Shown here: piece after piece, positions 33,710 to 45,139 of the stretch
Layout: every line of letters starts with the position of its first letter
Numbering within the stretch: position 1 is the stretch's first letter
From: Lampris incognitus
Taxonomy: Eukaryota; Chordata; Actinopteri; Lampriformes; Lampridae
Direction: 5' to 3'
DNA: 64,000 bases
Assembly (NCBI RefSeq): GCF_029633865.1
Contig: NC_079219.1
Span: forward strand, 55,099,672 to 55,163,671
Program-made: the position numbers and the translations under genes
Notes under the pieces: generated by a model
Told to the model about the DNA's origin: nothing
The model's database searches: none
The model's input: only the letters and a program-made list of their open reading frames with translations

Positions 33710-33821
33710 CTTTGTCGTGCAGCCGTAGGCTGAGGTCTGCCCTGGGCCGGTAAGCGTCCAAATCCGCTCCGTTGGAGAAATCATCCAGTTTTACCTTCTT
33801 CACCAGGAAAGACCTTGGCAT
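33710..33821 (-). CDS. scrt1: Scratch-family zinc-finger repressor, exon 1
   Basis: First coding exon: 37 codons plus one base. It starts MPRSFLVKKVKLDDFSNG, the SNAG repression motif that must be N-terminal in Snail/Scratch proteins, and ends DLSLRLHDK before a consensus donor AAAG/GTGAGC. The start ATG (33821-33819) has A at -3. The upstream frame stays open but contains only GT-repeat-encoded residues and would bury SNAG, so the ATG before PRSF is chosen. SNAG motifs recruit LSD1/CoREST-type corepressors in this family. The exon joins the one at 24098 to give a 279-residue protein; the human protein is longer, mainly in a Gly/Ala-rich linker not seen here. Confidence 0.94.
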
Positions 33822-34500
33822 GTTGCTACAAGTGTTACTGCCCCACAACACACACACACGCACACGCACACACACACGCACTCACACGCACTCACACGCA
33901 CACCGACACAAACACACCCACACCCACACCGCCAAAGGCCACCAGTCTGGCCAGCGCGAAATTCGTCCGTTGCACACCGGATGAGGGAGGCGAGCCGGCG
34001 GGGGTCGTCTTCTTCCAGAAAGGCTCGGATCGGATTTCAGAGGTGAGAGGAGGAGGAGGAGGTGGAGGAGGAACAGGAGCGAGTGAGGATTAATCCGTTA
34101 AAATCAAACCGAGGGTTGTTTTTTTTTTTGTTTTTTTTAATCGATGCAAATCCGCCGTTTTCTTGCTCGGCGCCGCTCCTCCGTCTCTGCGGCGTCGGAG
34201 GTGCAACTTCAGCACCGGACAGCTCCGCGGCTCCCCGGCGGCTCCGCGCCGGCCAGACAAACGCCACACCGGGGCGGGCTCGTGCGGCGGAAGGGGAAGG
34301 GGAAGCGGAAGCTTTTTGCGTCTTTATCCGCGCGTGCCAGAGGAGGAGGAGGAGGAGGAGGAGGAGGAGGGAGGGATGCGGAGAAAGAAAGAACGGAAGA
34401 GGAGAAAGAAAGAGGGGAGCCGAGATGAGTGATGAAGGACGGGCGGCGGGGGAGCTCCTCATTAGAAAAGACGGGCACCTGTCCCTCGCTAACTAACGGC
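33822..34500 (-). promoter_or_regulatory. scrt1: Presumed scrt1 5' UTR/proximal promoter, GC-rich
   Basis: A CA/GT-rich tract (about 33849-33933) lies within 30 bp of the start codon. Further upstream the DNA is CpG-rich (34160-34350) with a (GGA)n run near 34341-34372. A sequence at 34208-34226 resembles an RE1/NRSE with a shortened spacer. No TATA box or transcription start could be placed. Promoter status is inferred from position and composition. Confidence 0.5.
34208..34226 (+). promoter_or_regulatory. RE1/NRSE-like sequence with contracted spacer
   Basis: TTCAGCACCGGACAGCTCC matches the two REST half-sites (TTCAGCACC, and GGACAGCGCC with one mismatch) but lacks the two bases normally between them. 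It is 387 bp upstream of the scrt1 start codon. Confidence 0.4.
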
Positions 34501-35734
34501 GGCGCATGAGGAGTCGGTCCAGATGGTCGCCAGTTTTTACTGTTGACACCGATGGAAAACACGGCGAGGTTTCCCCGTGGCCGAATCTCTCAGCGGCATC
34601 TCTGTGTCCCCCGCTCTCTCTCCCTCCCTCCCTCTCTCTCTCTCTCTCTCTCCCTCTCTCTCTCTATGTCTCTCTCTCTCTCTCTCTCTCTGGTGCTGTA
34701 GCCTCTGCCGTGCCGATCCCGTGAGTGTGGCGTCTCACGATCAGCTGTTGGCATTTATACGGCGCAGTGAGAGAGAGCGAGCGAGAGAGAGAGAGAGAGC
34801 GCGAGGGGGGGTGGGGTGGTGGTGGAGGGATGGAGGGGTGGAGGATGGATAGACACAGGGATAGAAGGAGTGCTTAATTTAATCCATCCCACATCCCCGG
34901 GGAGCGGCGACTGGCCCGAATGATTTATTGAAGCTGTTACCCCACCCCACCCACCCACCCACCCCCACCCCACCCATCCTCCTTCTCTGTCTTTCATCCA
35001 CCCCTCCACTCCACCCCCACCGCCACCCTACTCTTTTGCTCCTTTTTTTTTTTTTTTGAGTAAGGCGAGGCGCCATGTTTTGGGGAGATAAGAATGGAAA
35101 TTATTGTTATGGTTTTTTCGAGTACTCATCGATTTGATTCAGCCATCGCAGCATGTAAGATGAATTTTAAATAATGGCCCGTTCGGGTCGGTGGGGTGAG
35201 GGGGTGGGGGGTGGGTGGGGTGGGTGGTGCAGAGTGCTCCTTGGTCGGGTCTCTCGTCGTTTAACCGCCTGGCTAAGCATATTCCGTTTTTTGCTTTTCG
35301 TATGAGGACATGCATTTTAAGGGGAATATTAGCTACGCTAAGAGCCTCGTAATTACCATTAATATGGCCCCCAAGGCGAATGGGTGTGCACCGAGTGGAG
35401 TGTTTTACAGTGACTGGCGGCTAATAAGGACGTGGAGGGGGATCTCGCGGCTCCAAAGGGCATCCCGGGTTCACCAGGCTCTAGTCTCTTATTTACAGAT
35501 TTTTAACAAAACTACTATAAAATGTGATTGCGTAACACCTTGACTGGATGTGGCACCGCAGTGTTATTACGCCGGTTCGTGTTGTTTTTGTTACTTACCG
35601 CGTCCCCTTGAGTTTATACTTCACTTACGAACAGGCCTGCTTGTCTGGAGACTGCAGTTGGTCTCTGTCTCTCTCTCGCTATCCCTCGCTCCCGCTCTCT
35701 CTCCCTCACTCTTTCTCCCTCTCTCTTCCCTGCA
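34501..35734. other. Upstream region without a recognised gene
   Basis: Contains CT/GA low-complexity tracts (34615-34690, 34768-34805, 35660-35725), CCACCC-rich DNA (34941-35030), and a less repetitive segment at 35290-35470 with homeodomain-like ATTA motifs. No exon recognised. Confidence 0.4.
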
Positions 35735-35907
35735 TGCTGGGAGGTCGGGTGTGTGAGCGTGAGTGAGGGTGGTGGATGCGAGATTGGCGCGGAGTTTGAA
35801 TTGTTAGCCGTCCTTTATTTTCCGGATGTTCCCCTGTGTTCTTCGTCTGTCCCATGTGCACGATCAGGTAAGCTTTCTGAAGACTTTTTACCGAGTGTTG
35901 GCCAGGA

Positions 35908-36590
35908 ATGGCGTCCTCCAAGAAGCCACCTCCGTCTATCTGGCAGGGAGTAAGGATAGTCCCGCCGCGTGGTAACGTCACCGTGGAAGAGGCTCTGTTG
36001 GCCGTCGGTGAGCAGGTAGAACATGGGGAGATATCTTTCGCAACAAGGATGTGTTCTTGAAAGAGGAGCCTCATGTTTATCTTCTGATAGGGAGTGGTGT
36101 GTTTATCAGGGACACGTTTGTGCGGGTCTCCCTGCTGTCAGTCCCATCCACGCAGATCTCCATATCCGGTGTTGTGCCTTGTATACCCAATGTGATGTTC
36201 CAGAACGAGCTCCATAGGGTTGATCATTTTGCCAGTGGATTCGAAACAGTGAGTTCGGGATATAAAGATCCCAAACTGAAGCACGTGCAGTCTCGGAGGC
36301 GACAGGTGTTGGCGTTCCTGGACTCGCCTACACAAACGCCGGAGGTGTCATTCAGAGTAAAGCACGGTGATGGCTCTTACATGGTGTATGCCAGCTCAGG
36401 ACAGTTGAAACGCTTTCCGTGTTCGCATAAACAGCGAGAGGCGGCTCGCTCCGCTCATGCTGAGGCGGCAGATAGTGGACCTGTGGCCGGGAGTGTGGCG
36501 GTGGAATACGGTGTTGCAGACGCGGCAGCCGGTGCCACTGGTTCACATTCCAAGAATAATGACGTAGATAGGGAGAAACAGCCAGCCTGA
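35908..36590 (+). pseudogene. Tx1/L1-like LINE ORF1, frameshifted
   Basis: Starts MASSKKPPPSIWQGVRIVPP at 35908 and stays in frame to about 36048. A frameshift then moves the reading to VFLKEEPHVYLLIGSG, FIRDTFVRVSLLSVPSTQ, FASGFETVSSGYKDPKLKHV and KHGDGSYMVYASSGQLKRF. This is the gag-like ORF1 layout of these elements. The zinc knuckle expected after QLKRF is degenerate. Confidence 0.8.
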
Positions 36591-37153
36591 GAAGCAACAG
36601 GCTTCTGTGACTGGAGAGAGTCTGAGCAGTTCCCAGTCTGGATGCACTGAAGTACACTCACGGTCAGCAGAAAATGTTGAGGAAGCAGCTTCCATAAGTT
36701 CTGCAGGCCGGGATCCCACTGTGATCACCGACGAAGGACAGGGTGTGTTCAACAGCCAGGTATCATGTGAAGGAGAAGACATGGAGTCAGGACTCTTGAG
36801 TCAGATATGGTGTCTGTTGGTGAAACTAGGAACACAAATCTCTGTTCTTTAGAGGAAATAAAAATGTTCTAGATGAAACGTTTGGTAAGTCTCTTGAAGC
36901 GAGGGATTATTTCAGCGACACTGACCTGTTCATCGTCAGATTTGTTGGCGTACTACAGAAACAGGTCGGTTTTGACTGCCTGGGTGAGGAAAAAAAATGC
37001 TTTCACCTAAAAAAAGAACATCACAACTCTGAGAAAAGTAACAAAACTGTTAGAAAACTAAAAAGTAACATGGTCGTGCACCACACAGTGTTTTCTTCTT
37101 ACTGTTCTCCGCTTGTCTCATCCTGCCTGTTTCTCTTCTCTGACCTCTCTATG

Positions 37154-40100
37154 CAGAGCCTCAAAATAGGGTCTTTGAATATTAATGGTGGGAGAGACGG
37201 ACACAAAAGGACATTAATCTCTGAAATCTCTACTCAAAAAAAAGGGTCGATGCATTATTTTTACAGGAGCTACCTACCAATCCAACAGATGAGATAGACG
37301 GGGCTTTGTGGCGGGAGGGTTCGTATGCCCTTAGCCATGAAACCAACCTTAGCGCAGAGGGTAGCTGTTGTGTTTGGTGCAACAACAAATGCAACTGTTT
37401 TAGCCTCTACTGAAGTGGAACACAAAGATTAGATTATTTTTTTTTACCCTGCTAAAAACGAGCTGAGGAATAACCATCAGGATCAATTTATCGTTGGTGA
37501 GGATTTCAACTACGCTTAACTGTGGACAGGACAAGTGAGGTGCCCCATCCACAGTCATCTCAGATCCTTAACAGCACCATTACACACTTAGATCTGTTAG
37601 ACATCTGTTAAACATCCACGATCCAGACAATACACGTGGGTGAAGGTTAGCAATAACTGGATGAGTGCAGCCAGACTAGACAGGATCTACATTCCCCTAA
37701 GTCTTAGCTCCGGATTAGTTCTGTGAGGAGCTCCTGGAAGGGCTTCCTCAGCTCAGCCTAGAAGAGAAAGCTGCTCTGGACTGTGAGCTGACTCTGGAGG
37801 AGTTGGCAGTTGCTGTCAACCAGATGGCATCGGGACGGGTACCAGGGATTGATGGTCTCTCCACTTACTTTTATAAGCAGTTCTGTAATACCCTCAGACC
37901 TGATTTACATGATGTTTTGTTGGGAGTATTTCAGAACAGGCTGTCTTTCCTCCCCGTCAGCGAGCAGTACTTTCCCTGCTGCCCAAAAAAGGGGACCTGG
38001 CATTAAGAACTGGAGGCCAGTTGCCCTCCTTTGTACAGACTATAAGGTTTTTTCCAGAGCCTTATCAAACAGACTTAAGGACATCCTAGAAATAATTGTA
38101 TATACAGATCAAACCTTGAGTACTTGTGTATCTGACGGAACAATCATGGACAATGTTTTCCTTATGCGAGATGTTGTTAATGTGTGTAATTTTTACAGTG
38201 TTGGTTTTGGTATTGTCTCCTTGGACCAGGACCAGGAGAAAGCTTTTGACAGGGTAGATCACTCTTATTTGTTTTCTGCACTTGGGACTTTTGGTACTGG
38301 TGATGGGTTTCTGGCTTGGGTTGATTTATTTATTGTATAGTGGTGCTCAATGTATGGTGAAGATGGGGGCAGGGCTGAGTGGGCCAATCCCGGTACGGTG
38401 AGAAATAATATAGGGTAGTCCTATTTCAGGGCAGCTATATAGCTTAGATATTGAGTCCTTGCTGTGTGGGTTGAGAAGTTGGATCAGTAGTCTATCACTG
38501 CCTGGGTTCCTCAATTTAGATCATCTTTCTGTGTCTGCTTATGCTGACGATGTTAATATTTTCACCTCCAGCCAGGAGGATGTTCAGTGTTTGCAGGATA
38601 CCCTTTGTACGAAAAGGCCTCGTCTGCACGGGTGAACTGGTCAGACTGAAGCTTTGTTGGTAGGACAGTGGAGGGATCAGGCAGCGCCCAGTCTGCCTGG
38701 AGGACCTGAGTTGGGGAAGGAGGGGCTGAACGTGCTGGGAGTATTTCTGGGCACTGGGGGCTTTCAAGCAAAGAACTGTGAGGGAGTTAAGGAGAAAGTG
38801 TGCGATCAGTTGTCTAAATGGAAATGGTTGCTACCCCAGATGTCATATAGGGGGAGCGTTCTGGTTGCCAATAACTTGGTCGCCTCGACTCTTTGGCACA
38901 GACTCAATGCTTTGATGCCACCAAGAGGCATGATAGAGGACATTAAGAGAGCCATCCTGGACTTTTTTTGGTCTGGCTAGCACTGGGTCTGGGCAGGAGC
39001 CCTCCTACTTCCCTATGGCTGAAGGGGGACAGGGGCAGATCAACATACATCCAGTCCAAAATTACCTCATTTAGACTTCAGATTGCACAATGACTGTTGT
39101 AAAATTGTGGCCCAAGCTGGCTAGATACAGCCCGATTGCTGCTGAGGAGAGCAGCTCTGTACTGCAGACATGGACGATTTTTAAGATCGCACATGCCGCA
39201 AATGAGACTCCGGGCATGTGGTTGTTTGAGGAACTTTTTAACAACCTGATAAAGACTCAAACACTGCAGTCTGCTAGCCTGCGAGCCAATCTAAGACAAG
39301 CTGGCTGCGCCAAACTGAGCCATCTGATGAAGATGACGGCAACATCTGTGGACGCCCTGAGAGAGCAAAGCATCATCACCTCTATCAGGCTGACCAACAA
39401 AGTGGTGGAAGAAGTCTGTGCCGCCCTGCCACAATCCCTGAGAACATTTGCAGAAAACCATACTCTGTGACCAGTGTAATGAAGAGTGTGAGTATAGTTT
39501 TACCTCTCTATCTATCAGCCCCGCTGTGGGGGGGGGGGGGTGGCAGGAAGGAGGAGGTCAGTTGCTGTATTTCACAACAACTCCGCACCTGGATAAGCTT
39601 CAGGATGCTGGGAAAAAAGCGGTCTACCTAATATGCGTTAAGATTCTGAACTTGTGCTCTCTGGCGGGGATGAAGGAGTCCAGGTGGACTGAGTTTTTTT
39701 TTGGTCCAGACGTTTTAACTGAAAGGCAGCTGGCAGTCCCTGTACAAGGTGCCCATTGATAAGTGGACAGCAGACCTCCAGTGGAGGGTGGTAGATGGGG
39801 CAATAGCTACAAACAGATAGCACCTGAATTCAGAGGAGGGGGCGGAGTGTATTTTCTGTTCTCAGACTGAGAACCTGGTACATTTATTTGTTCGGTGTCA
39901 GCACTGTTTGAACTTTTAAAAAGGTGGTTTCAGGATCTTGTGGAGGTTTTTTTTCTTTTGGTATATTTTTGGTCTGAAATATTGTGCTAAAAAGACGACT
40001 GTACACACATTGGTGAACTTTTTATCTGGTTCTGCCAAGTTGGCCATCTGGCTGACAAGCAGGGATCGGACTCAAGAGTGCAGAGTGCTGGCAGTGTGGA

Positions 40101-40240
40101 GTCAGTACAGGTTCTGGAGGGACTTGTGAAGGCCCAACTGAGGGTGGAACATGCTTATTATAATATAATGGACAATACGGGGGACTTCAGTCACATTTGG
40201 GCTGTTGGGGGGGGGGGCGTTATGCTCTGAGGGAGGACGG
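37154..40240 (+). pseudogene. Tx1/L1-like LINE ORF2 (endonuclease-reverse transcriptase), multiply broken
   Basis: The endonuclease start LKIGSLNINGGRDGHKRTLI (about 37160) is followed by a badly damaged stretch. Reverse transcriptase pieces include ASGRVPGIDGLSTYFYKQF, NWRPVALLCTDYKVFSRALS, DQEKAFDRVDHSYLFSAL (motif A) and SAYADDVNIFTS with the YADD box at 38540-38551 (motif C). Later: LNVLGVFLGTGGF, KWKWLLPQMSYRGSVLVANN, LWHRLNALMPPRGM, and the C-terminal CIFCSQTENLVHLFVRC. Several frameshifts and stops separate these. Confidence 0.85.
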
Positions 40241-40385
40241 CGAGCCGATTTTAAACTTCTGATCAGAGAAACATTGTTTTTGTTATCGGTTGATAAGTTC
40301 TGTTGTATTTTAGGAATGCCTCTTTTTGCCCTCAAGTAATGATGTGACAGTGATCTGGTTTTTGTTTGCAATGGTTCGATAAAGG

Positions 40386-40387
<2 letters not shown>

Positions 40388-40443
<56 letters not shown>
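40388..40443. repeat. (CT)n microsatellite
   Basis: About 27 CT units at the 3' border of the LINE. Confidence 0.97.
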
Positions 40444-40447
<4 letters not shown>

Positions 40448-40554
40448 TGACCTGGGGTTCTGTGATGGAAGATGAACTCTTGGATGTGATAAGGAGTGAC
40501 TTTGTTAATATTGTCAAAAGATGTCATTTTTATTTTGTTTTTCTGTTCAGTAAA

Positions 40555-40678
40555 GACCCTGTGATGGACTGGCGGCCTGTCCAGTGGGTCTCCCCGCCTG
40601 CCGCCCAACGACTGCTGGGATAGGCTCCAGCATCCCGGCAACCCTGAGAGCAGGATAAGCGGTTTGGATAATGGACGG
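40555..40678 (+). repeat. SINE family B 3' fragment
   Basis: Begins at CCTGTGATGGACTGGCGGCC and continues to GGATAATGGACGG. The tRNA head is absent. Confidence 0.85.
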
Positions 40679-41330
40679 AGGCTCAATAAAGAGCTGTTTC
40701 AATTTCAAATTCTCTGTCTCTCTCTACCTCACTTGCTCAGCATGCCAGGTGTTATGCTCTCGTTTAAAAAAAAAAAGAAGGTGAAACTGCACTTCTGAAA
40801 TTCATCCCAGTAGAAATTAGTTTGCTGGAGCTGATATATGATAATTTATGAGCCGGAGTTTATATAAAACGCTTTTATTTGGAGGCCATTAAGTTAAACC
40901 AACAACACATTCATCGGGGTGTTCCAATCATTTACACATGAACAATTATTGTTGAAATGATGCACCGACTGTCATGGACCATTATAATGGATACAAACCC
41001 TATGGCAAGAACGGCATCCCCTCAACTGGGGAAGCATGGGAATGATTTTGCGAGCCAGCCGTGTTCATTCAAAATCTTATTAACGTAATATGACCATGAT
41101 GGTGCCCAGAGTCATATTTACAGTTTGGATCCCCACGTGACAAACGTGTCGCAATATGTTAGTAAACATGTAAAGGTAGTATTGTCATAGACAATGTCAG
41201 GGTTTGGAAATGGTGGGAACATTAACAACTAAACACGGGGGCGGGGGGGGGGCAGTTGGTTTCACTATTGTCATATCCAGACAGAAGCAGTTTGGTACAG
41301 CTTGTTTTGTCAGAGGTATGTTCCACTCAC
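40679..41330. other. Unassigned sequence
   Basis: No gene or known repeat recognised; a G-run lies at about 41238-41251. Confidence 0.4.
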
Positions 41331-41676
41331 TCCATTATCCAAGCCGCTTATAGGGTCGCGGGATGCTGGAGCCTATCCCGGCAGTCATTGGGCGGCAGGC
41401 GGGGAGACACCCCGGACAGGCCGCCAGACCGTCACAGGGCCGACACATTCACACCTAGGGACAATTTAGTACGGCCGATTCACCTGACCTACATGTCTTT
41501 GGACTGTGGGAGGAAACCGGAGCACCCGGAGGAAACCCACGCAGACACGGGGAGAACATGCAAACGCCACGCACAGGACGACCCGGGATGACCCCCAAGG
41601 CTGGACGACCCCGGGGTTTGAACCCAGGACCTTCTTGCTGTGAGGCGACCGCGCTAACCACCGCACCACCGTGCCT
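41331..41676 (-). repeat. SINE family B, near full length
   Basis: Reverse copy from CATTATCCAAGCCGCTTAT to the head complement CCACCGCACCACCGTGCC. Confidence 0.87.
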
Positions 41677-41744
41677 ATGTGTTCCTTTATATCTGAGGCA
41701 CAGTAGTATTTGTCGTGACGCTGCTTTTTGGATGGATGCCACTT

Positions 41745-42115
41745 GAAAAAGTCAGTTTTTGATTGGGATGAACTCATGTTTGGTCGTCTGTTACATACAA
41801 CACCCACAAACATTAATACAAGTTACCTATTTGGAATAGTGAGTGTCGCTGCCAGAACAGCAATTACAAAGAAATGGCTTAAACCAGACGCCCCATCTAG
41901 AGAGGACTGGTATGACATAATTTATGACATTTTTGTGATGGAAAGAATCACCTTCTCCGTGAGGCTTGAGCAAACTAAATTTGAGGAAAGTTGGGGGACC
42001 AAAACGTCCTTCTATTGTTTAAATTTGTTTACGCAAGTTTGGTTTTTGTACTTTTTCTTTTTTCTTTTATCTCAAATGGAAAAACACCCCATCCTCTATT
42101 TTCGTGTTCTATAAT
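41745..42115 (+). pseudogene. L1/Tx1-like LINE ORF2 C-terminal fragment
   Basis: Reading FGIVSVAARTAITKKWLKPD, WYDIIYDIFVMERITFSVRL matches the extreme C-terminus of L1/Tx1-type ORF2 proteins (AAKKAITRKW / MEKITFSVRL-like). 5'-truncated and ending in A/T-rich 3' sequence. Confidence 0.75.
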
Positions 42116-42765
42116 TTTTCTGTAAAAAAAACAACCCCAGAAAAGATGGATCACTTTATAAAGTATCTAACTAAAGACGATTATGTAAAAAATTCTGTTA
42201 ATATGTGATTCCCAATAAAAAAATTGGAAAGTTTTTCTATCTTGTTCAGATTTCCCCCATTCCAAAAAAAAAAAGAAGAATCGAATGAAAAGGGGTATGT
42301 TTGCTCCGCTTTCACAACACGTCTGAGGTTGGTGCTAAGAGCGGCTGATGATGAATCGGAGAAGATAAAGAGGACTGAGAGTTTGCCTGCGTGGTTAACA
42401 ACCGTAATGATGATGAAAAGAGGAATAAAGATGAGGACCCCCAACTGGCTGAGGCATCTGGAGCGGTTTAAGCAGACACGTCGTGGAGGCTGTGCAGTAT
42501 GTGTACATGTGAGCTACAGAGCTATGCAGAGCACTGCTCACAGGCCGTGTACGCTGGCTGTGTGAGCAAGGTGTGTGATAGTGAATTGTGACTCTAAAAG
42601 CATTTTGTGTAATTTTAGAAGACCGTCGTTATGTTGTTTGTGTGTGTGTGTGTGCGCATGCGTGCGTGCAGATCCCAGTCCATCTGTTGTCCTTAATCAG
42701 GAAAGAGCACAGGAGTTCCATCACCTGGAGATAAGCTCTGGGAGGTCCAATTAAACATTAACACA
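42116..42765. other. Unassigned sequence
   Basis: A-rich at first (possible LINE 3' UTR to about 42270), then unrecognised DNA with a short GT run (42641-42655). Confidence 0.35.
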
Positions 42766-43015
42766 CATATGCACACACACACACACATGCACACACAGCT
42801 GGCTTTAAAACAAACACATACAACCATGCATCTGACAGCCTACGAAAATAACACCATTATTATATTTCAACATTCGATACCATGCACACACACACACCTA
42901 CTTGCTGGCTGGGAGTATATGCCAACACCAGTACACAAATGCTTGTTAGCAGCTAGCACTCCACGCATACGATGGTCCCTAAAACACATGTAAACACACA
43001 CACACACACACACGT
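42766..43015. repeat. CA-rich imperfect microsatellite region
   Basis: CA tracts at about 42773-42797, 42885-42898 and 42994-43014 separated by unique DNA. Confidence 0.8.
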
Positions 43016-43399
43016 GTAGAGGTTCAACCTTCCGTGAAGTGTTTCACACATAATGACCATGACGTCACAAACCCAGGGCCGGGTCACCAGGAGCGGCAGC
43101 ACCGCGTTGACCCGGTCCACAGATCACGGGCGTCATTCTCCTCCTGGCGTCAAGTCACACACGAGAAAACCGCTGGCCTGGATGTGGTTGGTACGTCTAA
43201 GCTAAGGGATGAGAACGTTCTCTAAGTCACGTCTAAACCTTTTAAAACTCACTGTAAATGTTATATATAAAGGTTGGAGTGATAAGGGCCCCCATCAGTC
43301 GTGTTTCGGCGTGTTTTTTTTATAGTAATAGCTTCGCTGTACATGTAAAACGGAACTCGTAGCACGCTAGCATGCTAACTTCCGCTCGGTTTGGCCGCC
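43016..43399. other. Unassigned sequence with a CRE
   Basis: Contains a perfect TGACGTCA near 43060; nothing else recognised. Confidence 0.35.
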
Positions 43400-43862
43400 A
43401 TTTTGTTTGTAACAACTTTATTTAAATCTAGTTCAAAATATTACAAAGAGAAAATAGATATGTTAATAAAAAAACAATTATAAACAATACAGCAGGGGAC
43501 AGAAAATACATATGTTCAAGGCATTGCATATTTTCAAAGCCTTAATTGCGTTTTTGTTTTTTACATTTCGCAGAGATTCAAAATAATAGTTAAGTTTCAT
43601 CTTAAGCTGAACAATATGTGGTCTTTCACTCGACCATCTGCTTCTGTGAATGTAAAACTCACCATATAAAATATTTAACAAAAAACATTCTCTGTCCTTG
43701 TTTTTCTTTTCATAAGAAAATAAAATAACCTTTTTATGCAAATGAGCTTTACTACAACCCATTCTTTCAAACATATGTCCAACCTCGAGCCAAAAAAGTT
43801 TCACACATACACGTTCATAAAATAAGTGTGAAATTGTTTCACAATCCGCGATAACGACTTCC
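43400..43862 (-). pseudogene. L1/Tx1-like LINE ORF2 3' fragment
   Basis: Minus-strand reading CETISHLFYERVCVKLFWLE, GEFYIHRSRWSSERPHI and LNYYFESLRNVKNKNAIKAL matches the C-terminal end of L1/Tx1-type ORF2 (HLF...FW, KFHIHK.KWS motifs). 5'-truncated; an A/T-rich tail lies at 43400-43490. Confidence 0.78.
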
Positions 43863-44543
43863 GGCCTCAGAAGCGGGTGTGGAGATTTGGACCAATGGGA
43901 TCGGTTCTTACACGCGAAAGAATCGGCACGGCAATTGGTCACTTACAGGCTGCCTACCGGATGTACATTAAAGCTCACACGGTAAGTTAACGCGAGGAGA
44001 GACGTTTAATTTCCCCAAAATGTGGGTGGCAGGGCTTGTTGTTAAATATATCGGCAGAACCCCGCGGTGTTTGCGTTGGTTTATGTTCTAAAACCGGAAG
44101 AAGAAAGAGTTTATGGGCTAACCGTGTGATTTCGAGACGTGTTTCGCTGTGCGACGGAAGTGAATGGAGGGAGGAACAATAGGTTGTGGGGTCCACGGAG
44201 CAACCGTTGAAGATAGGTCATGATTATTTGGACCCACATCATGGCCAGGTAACTACACAACCTGAAACTCTGCCAAACGTTATGACACTTTATGCAGGTA
44301 CAGAGAATGAGTGAATGAATGATACCCTGCCATTCAACGTCTATGCAGAAGAGGAGACAGGCATGGAGTCAAATCTGGAAGGTTCTTATTGCTGTTAGCA
44401 TTGATGGAGCAAACTGCCCCCCCCCCTATATTTCAGGGTAACAATCAGTCGGAGGTCAATGGTTTCCTGTTTTTCATGGTTCCCAAGGTTCTAAAAAGTT
44501 GTATTCTTTTATTTATGTCCTTTTTGTTTGATGGTTCTGTATT
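43863..44543. other. Unassigned sequence
   Basis: No gene or known repeat recognised. Confidence 0.4.
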
Positions 44544-44669
44544 GGGCCCTGTGATGGCCTGGCGGCCTGTCCAGGGTGTCTCCCCGCCTGCCGCCCAGTG
44601 ACTGCTGGGATAGGCTCCAGCATCGCCACCACCCTGAGGGCAGGATAAGCGGTTTGGATAATGGATGGG
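44544..44669 (+). repeat. SINE family B 3' fragment
   Basis: Begins GGGCCCTGTGATGGCCTGG and ends GATAATGGATGGG; no head. Confidence 0.85.
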
Positions 44670-44717
44670 TTCTGTCTTGATCTGTTGCAGGGCCCCAAAC
44701 ACACAACTACACTGATA

Positions 44718-45093
44718 GCGCCGCATTATGTAATAACGCCGCATTATGTAATAATGTAATAAATTTTCACATCATTATGTAATAACGCCACGTTTTTTTC
44801 AAATCAAGACATACATTTTGGTGGTTTATTACATAATGCACCAAATTATTACATTTTCTTCATAAAAAAGGGTAACATCCGCATTTTGTAATAACCGGTG
44901 CAATATGTAAAAACGTATTACAAAATGCGGATGTTACACTTTTTTATGAAGAAAATGCAATAATTTGGTGCATTATGTAATAAACCACCAAAATGTATGT
45001 CTTGATTTAAAAAAAAAACGTGGCGTTATTACATAATGGTGTGAAAATTTATTACATTATTACATAATGCGGCGTTATTACATAATGCGGCGC
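44718..45093. mobile_element. 376-bp palindromic MITE
   Basis: Almost the whole element is an inverted repeat: arms of about 175 bp around a central about 22-bp spacer near 44905. Ends are GCGCCGCATTATGTAATAAC and its complement, flanked by TA on both sides. Interior motifs ATTATGTAATAA recur. No coding sequence. Confidence 0.9.
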
Positions 45094-45139
45094 TACATAC
45101 CTTTACAGATTGGCCAATCTTTAACTTTAACTTTACATG

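Larger units (their letters stand above)
35735..40372 (+). mobile_element. Tx1/L1-like LINE, near full length, inactive
   Basis: A 5' UTR (from about 35735) leads to a damaged ORF1 (35908-36590), a gap, and ORF2 with endonuclease start, reverse transcriptase and C-terminal zinc-like motif (about 37154-40240), then a 3' end near the AATAAA-like ATAAAG at 40379. Motif order and wording match the fish L1/Tx1-type LINEs. Multiple frameshifts and stops in both ORFs mean it cannot move on its own. Confidence 0.85.

Noticed and set aside
32951..33753. Three overlapping plus-strand open frames of about 250 codons with Val/Ser/Trp/Tyr-rich repeats
   Set aside because: They are the same 23-bp minisatellite read in three frames; no stop occurs in the unit, so openness is automatic.
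33603..33881. Longer scrt1 N-terminus using the upstream open frame
   Set aside because: The extension is encoded by GT-repeat DNA, begins at GTG rather than ATG, and would displace the SNAG motif from the N-terminus.
34037..34496. Open frames on both strands in the GC-rich scrt1 upstream region
   Set aside because: Low-complexity Glu/Arg or Ser/Leu composition from GGA and CpG-rich DNA; no family resemblance.
42769..42993. 74-aa open frame in CA-rich DNA
   Set aside because: Thr/His-rich composition from the microsatellite; no known domain.
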